Shown in pieces: positions 1-6,458 of a stretch of 18,472 bases of DNA; the first letter of the stretch is position 1, and the number at the start of each line of letters is the position of its first letter. Below the pieces are notes generated by a model. It did no database searches, was not told the origin of the DNA, and saw only the letters and a program-made list of their open reading frames with translations. The translations under genes and the position numbers were made by a program. Source of the DNA: an uncultured Acetatifactor sp. (GTDB lineage: Bacteria > Bacillota > Clostridia > Lachnospirales > Lachnospiraceae). Where the stretch lies: positions 1-18,472 of the forward strand of contig CAKRRU010000044.1 of the NCBI GenBank assembly GCA_934394515.1, written 5' to 3'.

Positions 1-74
1 CGTTTCTTATATGCAGCCGGGGCTACGGCAGGCTAGCCAGTATGTTAGCCAACGATTATTAATTAACTTTCAAT

Positions 75-680
75 TTAGCAATCTACGCCCAGCCCACGGA
101 GTGCTTCCTCCGCCTGTTCTTTTGTCTGGAAGTGAATTCCATGAATTCCCTGCGCTTCTGCTGCCTGAACATTTTTCAGCGTATCATCAAGGAAGACACT
201 TTCCTCGGCTTTTAAACCATATCTGCTTAACAACAGCTGATAAATCTCCGGTTCAGGTTTGATCAGGTGTTCCTTGTAAGACAGGATACCGCCTTCCATC
301 TCGGGGAGAAAGTTCAATGCTTCTGTGCATTCCACTTCTGCCTTACGAGAGAAATTAGACAGGTAATACACATGATATCCTTTTGCCTTGAGTTCTTTCA
401 TCCAGGGAATCGCATATGCTCTGGGAGTGACGATTCCGTGGATATTGTCAAAAGCGCAATTCAGTTCCTGCTCCAGTTCCGGTGCATCTTTGATAAACGC
501 ATCCAGGATCTGCCTGTCTGTCCAAGTGCCGCGGTCATACTCATTCCATAACGGATTCATCACAGATGCCTTGGCAATACGCGCTATCATATCAGCATCA
601 AATCCCTTGTCTGCCAGGAATCCTTCCCAGCGATAATCTGTCAGAACATTTCCTATGTCAAAAATAATATTACGTATCAC
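75..680 (-). CDS. HAD superfamily hydrolase (YihX-like phosphatase)
   Basis: This 201-residue cytosolic protein is a haloacid dehalogenase-fold phosphatase, probably acting on a small phosphorylated metabolite; the substrate cannot be read from sequence. Motif I is FDIGNVLTD with the nucleophile at Asp8. Motif II is YLSNFS (Ser108), motif III is Lys141 in IKPEPEIY, and motif IV is VFLDDTLKN (Asp165, Asp166). Between motifs I and II lies the helical cap of subfamily I. The position two residues after the nucleophile, usually Asp, is Gly10; DxGNV is also what YihX-type sugar phosphatases have, so this is a subfamily trait and not damage. The start codon is GTG, with AAGGAG about 10 bases upstream. 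It follows the LysR gene after 151 bases on the same strand. The family call is firm and the substrate unknown. Confidence 0.88.
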   Translation of the reverse strand: MIRNIIFDIGNVLTDYRWEGFLADKGFDADMIARIAKASVMNPLWNEYDRGTWTDRQILDAFIKDAPELEQELNCAFDNIHGIVTPRAYAIPWMKELKAKGYHVYYLSNFSRKAEVECTEALNFLPEMEGGILSYKEHLIKPEPEIYQLLLSRYGLKAEESVFLDDTLKNVQAAEAQGIHGIHFQTKEQAEEALRGLGVDC

Positions 681-790
681 TTTCTACCTTCTCCTTATTC
701 TCAATCTTGTGTCCCACGATGACGCTTTCTAAAAATGAACCGCGAAACCATACACACCGAAAGCCGCGTCAGAATTCTTTCACGTGTTAT

Positions 791-823
791 CAAGAAAACA
801 GGCAGCTTTACATTTTTGCGCCT
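791..823 (-). terminator. possible weak terminator after the LysR gene
   Basis: Reading the minus strand just past the LysR stop codon, AGGCGC pairs with GCTGCCT (one bulged base) around an A-rich loop and is followed by GTTTTC. The stem is short and the T-tract broken, so this is only a plausible terminator. The rest of the 151-base gap before the phosphatase gene shows no promoter I would defend. Confidence 0.3.
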
Positions 824-831
824 TTCCCCTC

Positions 832-1737
832 TTATGCCTTCACCTCTCCGGCATCCAGTTCCATGATTTCTAAAAGCTTTCCTGCTGCCGCCGTCAGCGG
901 CATTTTCGTATTTTTCACGACGCAGAACTGCCTCTTAGGTATCATTTTATTGAATCTGAGTTCAAAAAGCAAGCCTGACTCCACATAATCTCTGGCAAAA
1001 TCGCGCATCACGCATCCGACGCCCAGATTTCTCCTGACGAACTGCACGATCATATCACTGGTAGCAAGTTCAAACTCCGGCTGCACATAGACACCGTTTC
1101 CTGCCAGAAATTCATCCATATAGCTTCTGCTGCTGGTATTTTTCTCCAGAAAAATAAGCGGCAGACTTTCCAGTTCCTGAAAATCCAAGGTTTTATTTTT
1201 ATAACTGAAAAAACGTCTTCCGGCCACAAAAACATCCTCGATCTCCCGCACCGGTATCATCCGGATATCCGGCCGTTCCGGAAAAGGTGTGCTGACGATT
1301 CCGAAGTCGATTCTTCCTTCTCTCAGATAATTCAACGTCTCCGGTGTCGGAGCATTGGTAACGATCACCTTGATCCCCGGATATTTTTCATGGAATTTTT
1401 CCAGATAGGGAAGCAGATAGAACTGCAATGTCATATCGCTGGCACCGATACGGACTTCTCCCAGCTCCATATTCTGCATCTGATGAACCTTTTTCACACC
1501 AAGTTCTATCTGTTCATAGCCTTTTGACACATAAGAATACAGCAGTTCACCCTCGCCGGTCAGCCGTACACCCTTGGCCGCCCTGTGAAACAACGCCACA
1601 TCCAGTGTATTCTCCAGCTGCTTGATTGCCTGACTGACAGCCGGCTGTGAGATAGATAATTCTCCCGCTGCTTTTGTCACACTACCGCATTTTGCCACAT
1701 AGTAAAATACTTTATACGCTTCCAGGTTATTGATCAT
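832..1737 (-). CDS. LysR-family transcriptional regulator
   Basis: This is a 301-residue LysR-type DNA-binding regulator. The N-terminus holds the winged helix-turn-helix (about residues 5 to 65), with the typical GSVTKAAGELSISQPAVSQ stretch and the wing motif RLTGEGELL. Residues from about 90 to 295 form the periplasmic-binding-protein-like effector domain. The reading frame stays open upstream to a GTG at 1839, but that start has no ribosome binding site and would add 34 non-homologous residues encoded by a terminator-like hairpin. The ATG at 1737 has GGGGGG six bases upstream and gives the usual LysR N-terminus. The target genes and ligand are not evident. LysR regulators often control a divergent neighbour, but there is none here, so the phosphatase downstream or a distant target are both possible. 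Confidence 0.93.
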   Translation of the reverse strand: MINNLEAYKVFYYVAKCGSVTKAAGELSISQPAVSQAIKQLENTLDVALFHRAAKGVRLTGEGELLYSYVSKGYEQIELGVKKVHQMQNMELGEVRIGASDMTLQFYLLPYLEKFHEKYPGIKVIVTNAPTPETLNYLREGRIDFGIVSTPFPERPDIRMIPVREIEDVFVAGRRFFSYKNKTLDFQELESLPLIFLEKNTSSRSYMDEFLAGNGVYVQPEFELATSDMIVQFVRRNLGVGCVMRDFARDYVESGLLFELRFNKMIPKRQFCVVKNTKMPLTAAAGKLLEIMELDAGEVKA

Positions 1738-1765
1738 GAAAGTCCCCCCGCTGCTCGCATAAACC

Positions 1766-1809
1766 AAAAAGAGCATGGCTGATCTTGCGCCAGCACCATG
1801 CCCTTTTTT
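1766..1809. terminator. bidirectional hairpin terminator between purA and the LysR gene
   Basis: GAGCATGG (1771-1778) pairs with CCATGCCC (1796-1803): eight base pairs including one G-U, with a further CTGG/TCAG pairing inside. On the minus strand the stem is followed by CTTTTTGG, and on the plus strand by TTTTTTG, so it can act as an intrinsic terminator in both directions. It lies 63 bases after the purA stop codon and 34 bases before the LysR start. The most natural role is to end the purA transcript. No convincing promoter lies between it and the LysR gene, so partial readthrough may supply that gene. Confidence 0.7.
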
Positions 1810-1834
1810 GCATTCTGTCTGTTTCTGTTCCGTC

Positions 1835-1850
1835 GACACGATTCTGTGTC
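1835..1850. repeat. small inverted repeat GACAC-6-GTGTC
   Basis: A perfect five-base inverted repeat with a six-base centre lies between the purA stop codon and the terminator-like hairpin, about 100 bases upstream of the LysR start. Its size and place would suit a regulator half-site pair, perhaps for autoregulation of the LysR gene, but five-base arms are common by chance and it does not clearly match the LysR T-N11-A pattern. Confidence 0.25.
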
Positions 1851-1865
1851 AGTCACCCCAAAATT

Positions 1866-3158
1866 CTATTTCTTCAGAGGACTCTCACGATAGATGATAT
1901 CTTCTCTTCCGGGTCCGTTGCTGACCATGGTAATGGGGAATCCGATCTGCTCTTCGATAAATTCCACATACTTTCTGCAGTTCTCGGGCAATTCATCAAA
2001 GTTGCGGATACCACGGATATCGCACTTCCAGCCGGGCAGCTTCTTCAATACAGGTTTTGCCTTCTCCAGCTTGTAAGTAACAGGGAAGTCTGTAGTTACT
2101 TCACCATCGATCTCATAACCTACACATACAGGGATTTCATCCAGATATCCCAGTGCATCCAGTACAGTGAAAGCTACATCCGTTGCTCCCTGCAGGCGGC
2201 AGCCGTACTTGGTGGCTACACAGTCGAACCATCCCATACGTCTGGGACGTCCGGTCGTTGCACCGAACTCACCGCCGTCACCGCCGCGGCGACGTAACTC
2301 ATCAGCCTCTTCACCGAAGATCTCGGATACGAAAGCACCTGCTCCTACGGAAGAAGAATATGCCTTACTTACGGTAACGATCTGCTTGATCTCATAAGGA
2401 GGGATACCTGCACCGATGGCGCCGTAAGCTGCCAGGGTGGAGGAAGAAGTTACCATAGGATAGATTCCGTGATCCGGATCCTTCATGGTGCCCAGCTGTC
2501 CCTCTAACAGAACAGTCTTGCCTTCCTTCAAAGCTTTATCAAGGAATGCAGATACATCGCATACGAAAGGTGCGATCATATCACGATACTCATGTAACGT
2601 ATTTAACAGCTCTGCGGGATCGATCAGGGGCTTATGATACAGATGCTCCAGAATGACATTCTTCATCTCGCTGACACGCTGTACCTTCTCCTGTAACAGT
2701 TCGTCGTCGAACAGTTCACTTACCTGGAAACCGATCTTCGCATACTTATCAGAATAAAAAGGGGCAATACCGGACTTGGTGGAACCGAAGGACTTACCGC
2801 CCAGTCTCTCCTCTTCATACTGATCGAATAAAATATGATAAGGCATTACCATCTGTGCACGGTCGGATACCAGAATCTTAGGCATCGGAACATTTCTGTC
2901 TGTGATGGATTTGATCTCCTTCATCAGAATCGGAATATTTAATGCCACACCGTTACCGATCACGCTTGTGGTATGATTGTAAAATACACCGGAAGGAAGG
3001 GTATGCAGAGCAAATTTACCATAATTGTTCACGATGGTATGTCCTGCATTTGCGCCGCCCTGAAAACGTACGATAATATCCGCTTTCTCTGCCAGCATAT
3101 CCGTGATCTTTCCTTTTCCTTCGTCGCCCCAGTTGGCTCCTACAACTGCCTTTACCAT
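1866..3158 (-). CDS. purA: adenylosuccinate synthetase
   Basis: This cytosolic enzyme joins IMP and aspartate using GTP to make adenylosuccinate, the first step from IMP to AMP. With the chosen start it has 430 residues, the family's usual length. The N-terminal GANWGDEGKGKITD loop carries the catalytic Asp12, and GGANAGHT carries His40, equivalent to Asp13 and His41 of the E. coli enzyme. The conserved ATTGRPRRMGWFD segment is intact in the C-terminal half. The frame extends four codons to an ATG at 3170, but the GGAGG at 3164-3168 overlaps that upstream codon and sits five bases before the ATG at 3158, so 3158 is the real start. The gene has its own promoter, and its product feeds the lyase encoded by purB in the same cluster. 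Confidence 0.97.
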   Translation of the reverse strand: MVKAVVGANWGDEGKGKITDMLAEKADIIVRFQGGANAGHTIVNNYGKFALHTLPSGVFYNHTTSVIGNGVALNIPILMKEIKSITDRNVPMPKILVSDRAQMVMPYHILFDQYEEERLGGKSFGSTKSGIAPFYSDKYAKIGFQVSELFDDELLQEKVQRVSEMKNVILEHLYHKPLIDPAELLNTLHEYRDMIAPFVCDVSAFLDKALKEGKTVLLEGQLGTMKDPDHGIYPMVTSSSTLAAYGAIGAGIPPYEIKQIVTVSKAYSSSVGAGAFVSEIFGEEADELRRRGGDGGEFGATTGRPRRMGWFDCVATKYGCRLQGATDVAFTVLDALGYLDEIPVCVGYEIDGEVTTDFPVTYKLEKAKPVLKKLPGWKCDIRGIRNFDELPENCRKYVEFIEEQIGFPITMVSNGPGREDIIYRESPLKK

Positions 3159-3163
3159 GTTTT

Positions 3164-3168
3164 CCTCC
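3164..3168 (-). promoter_or_regulatory. ribosome binding site that sets the purA start
   Basis: GGAGG on the minus strand lies five bases before the ATG at 3158. The upstream in-frame ATG at 3170 overlaps it, so that ATG cannot use this site and has no good site of its own. Confidence 0.85.
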
Positions 3169-3183
3169 ATTCTTTACCACATA

Positions 3184-3284
3184 TTTGTGATAAATCAAAA
3201 TCCTCTGTCTTTCTTTGTGAGCTTTCTACAGTTTCCATACTATCTTTTCTCACAGCATAATTCAGTATACTACACTTTGTGATA
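3184..3284. repeat. three copies of TTTGTGA in the purA control region
   Basis: On the plus strand, TTTGTGA occurs at 3184-3190, 3214-3220 and 3276-3282; the first and last extend to TTTGTGATA. The starts are 30 and 62 bases apart, close to whole numbers of helical turns. The last copy lies in the spacer of the predicted purA promoter and the other two in the untranslated leader. This layout suits binding sites for a regulator, but the region is AT-rich and no regulator is identified. Confidence 0.35.
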
Positions 3285-3292
3285 TAAGTAAA
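3264..3292 (-). promoter_or_regulatory. purA promoter
   Basis: On the minus strand, TTTACT (3287-3292) and TATACT (3264-3269) are separated by 17 bases, matching the sigma-A consensus at four and five of six positions. Transcription would start near 3257 and give a leader of about 100 bases. An AT-rich tract lies just upstream and could act as an UP element. No promoter has been tested. Confidence 0.6.
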
Positions 3293-3332
3293 ATCAATAT
3301 TTATTATATTTAATATAATGTCATTTTATATT

Positions 3333-3350
3333 TTTCACATTCATGTGAAA
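3333..3350. terminator. palindrome after the purF-like gene; possible terminator or operator
   Basis: TTTCACAT-TC-ATGTGAAA is a perfect eight-base inverted repeat 39 bases past the stop codon of the purF-like gene. As RNA it would form a weak AU-rich hairpin followed by an A/T mix, not a clean U-tract, so termination would be poor. Its symmetry and position upstream of the purA promoter would also suit an operator. Confidence 0.35.
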
Positions 3351-3388
3351 TCCTGTCTTTCAGCCGTTCTCTATCCGATCAAATGCTG

Positions 3389-4795
3389 CTACTCTCTGCC
3401 GTCCCAGCAGTAAGTGCACAGCTTCTCTCTGCCGATTCCCACGGATTCGATCATATCGTCCAGTCTCTGGAACTGCAGCGTGGTGAAATTCAGCTGTTTG
3501 CAGATACGTCCTACCATTTCTTCATATTCCGGGGTATCCGGATCCACATAATTCTTCAGATCGATTTCTCTGCCTTCCTGCTCGATCTCTTTGATCACAC
3601 GCCGGGTGATCAGATCCATTTCGGACGAAGATCTGGAGAAATTCAGATACTTACAGCCGTATAACAGCGGCGGGCAAGCCGGGCGGATATGTACTTCCTT
3701 CGCACCGCTCTGATATAAAAATTCCGTAGTCTCCCGAAGCTGTGTACCGCGGACGATGGAATCATCGATCAGCAGCAGACTCTGATCCTGGATCAGATCA
3801 TGTACCGGGATCAGCTTCATCTTAGCGATCAGATTTCTCTGTGTCTGAATGGTAGGCATAAAAGATCTGGGCCAGGTCGGCGTATATTTGATGAACGGAC
3901 GGGAAAAAGGAATTCCCGAACGATTCGCATATCCTACCGCATGTGCGGTACCGGAATCCGGCACTCCTGCTACGATATCCGGCTTCACATGATCCCTCTC
4001 CGCAAGCTTCGCTCCGCACTGGTAACGCATTTTCTCTACGCTGATCCCCTCATAGGACGAAGAAGGATAGCCGTAATATACCCACAGGAAAGTACAGATC
4101 TTCATATCTTTACCGGGCTGTACCAGCGTTCTGACCCCTTCCGGTGTCACCACTGCGATCTCACCGGGTCCCAGTTCTCTCACCGGCTGATATCCCAGAT
4201 TCAGATAGGCAAAGCTCTCAAAGGACACGCAATAAGCGCCTTCTTTTTTACCCACTGCCACCGGAGTACGTCCCATCTTGTCTCTGGCAGCATAGATTCC
4301 CTTCGGTGTCATGATCAGTAACGTCAGGGAACCGTCAATGATCTCCTGGGCATACTGAATACCCTCCACCAGGTTATCCTTCTGGTTCACGATTGCCGCC
4401 ACAAGCTCCGTGGCATTGATATCTCCGCCGCTCATCTCAAGGAAATGCGAATGGCCCTTTGCGAACAGATCTTTGATAATGGCATCCGTGTTATTGATCT
4501 TACCCACCGTAGTGATGGCATAAGTCCCGTGGTGGGAACGTACCATCAACGGCTGCGGCTCAAAATCGGAAATACATCCGATTCCAAGATTGCCGCGCAT
4601 CTCATTTACATCTTTGTCAAACTTGGTACGGAACGGCGCATTCTCAATATTGTGAATGGCGCGGTTGTATCCTTCCTCTTTGCTGTAGACTGCCATACCG
4701 GCACGTCTGGTTCCCAGATGGGAATGATAGTCTGTTCCGAAGAACAGATCAAACACACAATCTTCTTTTGCTGCGACTCCAAAAAATCCACCCAT
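3389..4795 (-). CDS. PurF-like amidophosphoribosyltransferase homologue without a glutaminase active site
   Basis: This intact 468-residue protein has the two-domain layout of PRPP amidotransferase (PurF): an N-terminal Ntn-hydrolase glutaminase fold (about 1-225) and a C-terminal phosphoribosyltransferase fold. The PRPP loop LIDDSIVRGTQ (342-352) is intact, and Cys234, Cys381, Cys460 and Cys463 match the four iron-sulphur ligands of the Bacillus enzyme. The glutaminase site is gone. The start MGGFFGVA puts Gly where the nucleophilic Cys should be; HVRYST is CISDFE (74-79); AHNGNL is TTVGKI (95-100); and IDSEV has become NATEL (127-131). The flexible-loop motif NxYVGRTF is replaced by YTPTWPRSF (304-312). 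The ATG has AGGAG seven bases upstream. I recall similar MGGFFG proteins in other gut anaerobes, so this seems a stable subfamily: perhaps an ammonia-dependent enzyme, a partner of PurF, or a PRPP-sensing protein. Confidence 0.9.
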   Translation of the reverse strand: MGGFFGVAAKEDCVFDLFFGTDYHSHLGTRRAGMAVYSKEEGYNRAIHNIENAPFRTKFDKDVNEMRGNLGIGCISDFEPQPLMVRSHHGTYAITTVGKINNTDAIIKDLFAKGHSHFLEMSGGDINATELVAAIVNQKDNLVEGIQYAQEIIDGSLTLLIMTPKGIYAARDKMGRTPVAVGKKEGAYCVSFESFAYLNLGYQPVRELGPGEIAVVTPEGVRTLVQPGKDMKICTFLWVYYGYPSSSYEGISVEKMRYQCGAKLAERDHVKPDIVAGVPDSGTAHAVGYANRSGIPFSRPFIKYTPTWPRSFMPTIQTQRNLIAKMKLIPVHDLIQDQSLLLIDDSIVRGTQLRETTEFLYQSGAKEVHIRPACPPLLYGCKYLNFSRSSSEMDLITRRVIKEIEQEGREIDLKNYVDPDTPEYEEMVGRICKQLNFTTLQFQRLDDMIESVGIGREKLCTYCWDGRE

Positions 4796-4830
4796 ATTTG
4801 TCTCCTGCTTTTATCTTTCATTGTAACGCA

Positions 4831-4877
4831 GAAAACCGTCATCGGCTATTTGTGGTTCTCAAACGGTCAAATGACGG
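4831..4877 (-). terminator. probable terminator after purB
   Basis: On the minus strand CCGTCAT (4871-4877) pairs perfectly with ATGACGG (4836-4842), followed by TTTTC. The loop is long, 28 bases. It lies 25 bases past the purB stop codon and before the purF-like gene. I find only a possible -10 (TACAAT, 4820-4825) without a -35 for that gene, so leaky readthrough from purB may express it. Confidence 0.45.
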
Positions 4878-4901
4878 ATTTCTCGATAGTATCGTTCTTA
4901 T

Positions 4902-6359
4902 TTATACATTGATCTCCGCTTTTACGCCCAGCAGATCTTTGTTTGCCTCCAGAATCGGGTTGATCACATTCTTCAGGAAAGCTTCCACCTGTTCCTTAGA
5001 ACGGCCGATATATTTGGAAGGATCCATAGATGCCTTCAATTCCTCCAGTCCCATGGGGAATGCAGGATCTGCGGCAATCAGCTCTAACAGATTATTCTCT
5101 TTGCCTTCCACCTTCACATTGCGTCCTGCTTCCATGGAAAGTTCGCGGATGCGCTCATGCAGTTCCTGACGGTTGCCGCCCAGTTTCACGGCATCCATCA
5201 TAATATTCTCGGTAGCCATGAACGGCAGTTCACTCATCATGTGTTTCTCAATAACCTTAGGGTACACTACCAGACCGTCTACTACATTCAGACACAGATC
5301 CAGAATGCCGTCGATAGCTAAGAAGCCTTCGGGAATGGACAGTCTCTTATTGGCAGAGTCGTCCAGAGTTCTCTCGAACCACTGGGTAGCGGAAGTGATC
5401 GCGGGATTCAGTGCATCCACCATCACATAACGGGACAGGGACGCAATACGCTCGCTTCTCATGGGATTGCGCTTGTATGCCATAGCGGAGGAACCGATCT
5501 GATTCTTCTCAAAAGGCTCCTCTACTTCTTTCAGATGCTGTAACAGACGGATATCGTTGCTCATCTTATGTGCGGATGCGGCAATGCCTGCCAGTATGTT
5601 TGCCACACGGGTATCCACTTTACGGGAGTAGGTCTGTCCGGATACGGGATAACACTCCTTGAATCCCATCTTGGCAGCGATCATGGGATCGATCTTGTCA
5701 ATGGTCTCCTGGTCTCCGTTGAACAACTCCAGGAAAGAAGCCTGGGTTCCGGTGGTTCCCTTGGAGCCTAACAGCTTCATGGTGCCCAGTACATGATCCA
5801 GATCCTCCAGATCCAGAGAGAACTCCTGTAACCATAAGGTTGCTCTCTTACCTACGGTCGTAGGCTGTGCAGGCTGAAAATGAGTAAATGCCAGGGTAGG
5901 CTGTGCCTTATATTTATCTGCAAAATCAGCCAGTTCCTTCATGACATTGACCAGCTTTTTACGAACCAGCTTCAGTGCCTCTGTCATCACGATAATATCG
6001 GTATTGTCTCCCACATAGCAGGAAGTCGCACCCAGATGGATAATACCGGCTGCCTTGGGGCACTGCTGTCCGTATGCATAGACATGGCTCATAACATCAT
6101 GACGCACCAGCTTCTCACGCTCTTTTGCCACATCGTAATTGATGTCCTCGGCATGGGCCTTCAGTTCTTCGATCTGCTCATCTGTGATAACGGGCTTGCC
6201 GTCCTGGGACAGTCCCAGCTCTTTTTCCGTCTCTGCCAGTGCGATCCACAGTTTTCTCCAGGTGCGGAACTTCATGTCCGGAGAGAAAATATACTGCATT
6301 TCTTTACTTGCATAGCGCTCGGATAACGGGCTCTGATATCTGTCTGTACCTGTACTCAT
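4902..6359 (-). CDS. purB: adenylosuccinate lyase
   Basis: This cytosolic 485-residue enzyme of the fumarase/aspartase superfamily removes fumarate twice in purine synthesis: from SAICAR to give AICAR, and from adenylosuccinate to give AMP. The conserved GATSCYVGDNTD lies at 110-121, the catalytic histidine in AFTHFQPAQPTT at His160, and the family signature IGSSAMAYKRNPMRSERI at 288-305 with the mobile catalytic serine at 290 or 291. Length and motifs suit the longer animal-like and clostridial form. The ATG at 6359 has AGAGGAG seven bases upstream. The gene has its own promoter just past the purF terminator. It links the purC and purA reactions encoded on either side. Confidence 0.97.
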   Translation of the reverse strand: MSTGTDRYQSPLSERYASKEMQYIFSPDMKFRTWRKLWIALAETEKELGLSQDGKPVITDEQIEELKAHAEDINYDVAKEREKLVRHDVMSHVYAYGQQCPKAAGIIHLGATSCYVGDNTDIIVMTEALKLVRKKLVNVMKELADFADKYKAQPTLAFTHFQPAQPTTVGKRATLWLQEFSLDLEDLDHVLGTMKLLGSKGTTGTQASFLELFNGDQETIDKIDPMIAAKMGFKECYPVSGQTYSRKVDTRVANILAGIAASAHKMSNDIRLLQHLKEVEEPFEKNQIGSSAMAYKRNPMRSERIASLSRYVMVDALNPAITSATQWFERTLDDSANKRLSIPEGFLAIDGILDLCLNVVDGLVVYPKVIEKHMMSELPFMATENIMMDAVKLGGNRQELHERIRELSMEAGRNVKVEGKENNLLELIAADPAFPMGLEELKASMDPSKYIGRSKEQVEAFLKNVINPILEANKDLLGVKAEINV

Positions 6360-6391
6360 TTGTCTTACTCCTCTTAATCATTATTAAAATT

Positions 6392-6421
6392 ATCATAACT
6401 TTTTCAGAACCACATTCTCAA
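6392..6421 (-). promoter_or_regulatory. purB promoter
   Basis: On the minus strand TTGAGA (6416-6421) and TATGAT (6392-6397) each match the sigma-A consensus at five of six positions and are 18 bases apart. The -35 overlaps the T-tract of the purF terminator, so one gene's end and the next gene's promoter share about six bases. Start would be near 6385, with a leader of about 25 bases. Confidence 0.65.
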
Positions 6422-6440
6422 AAAAGCTCTTCCAGAACTT
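6419..6440 (-). terminator. compact intrinsic terminator after purF
   Basis: On the minus strand AAGTTCT pairs with AGAGCTT (seven pairs with one G-U) round a three-base GGA loop and runs into a further TTTTTG. It lies 19 bases past the purF stop codon. The form is typical of a small Firmicute intrinsic terminator, though the stem is only moderately stable. Confidence 0.6.
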
Positions 6441-6458
6441 ATGGGTAGCTCTGAATCG

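Noticed and set aside
21..50. GGCTA/TAGCC repeats past the phosphatase gene as a terminator
   Set aside because: The arms are only five bases, several pairings compete, and no T-tract follows on the minus strand.
1738..1839. 34-residue N-terminal extension of the LysR regulator
   Set aside because: It lacks a ribosome binding site, is encoded by the terminator-like hairpin, and precedes a normal LysR start.
3389..4795. The second purF-like gene as a pseudogene
   Set aside because: The frame is full length, with a good ribosome binding site, an intact PRPP loop and four conserved cysteines; only the glutaminase residues are lost, and in a consistent way.
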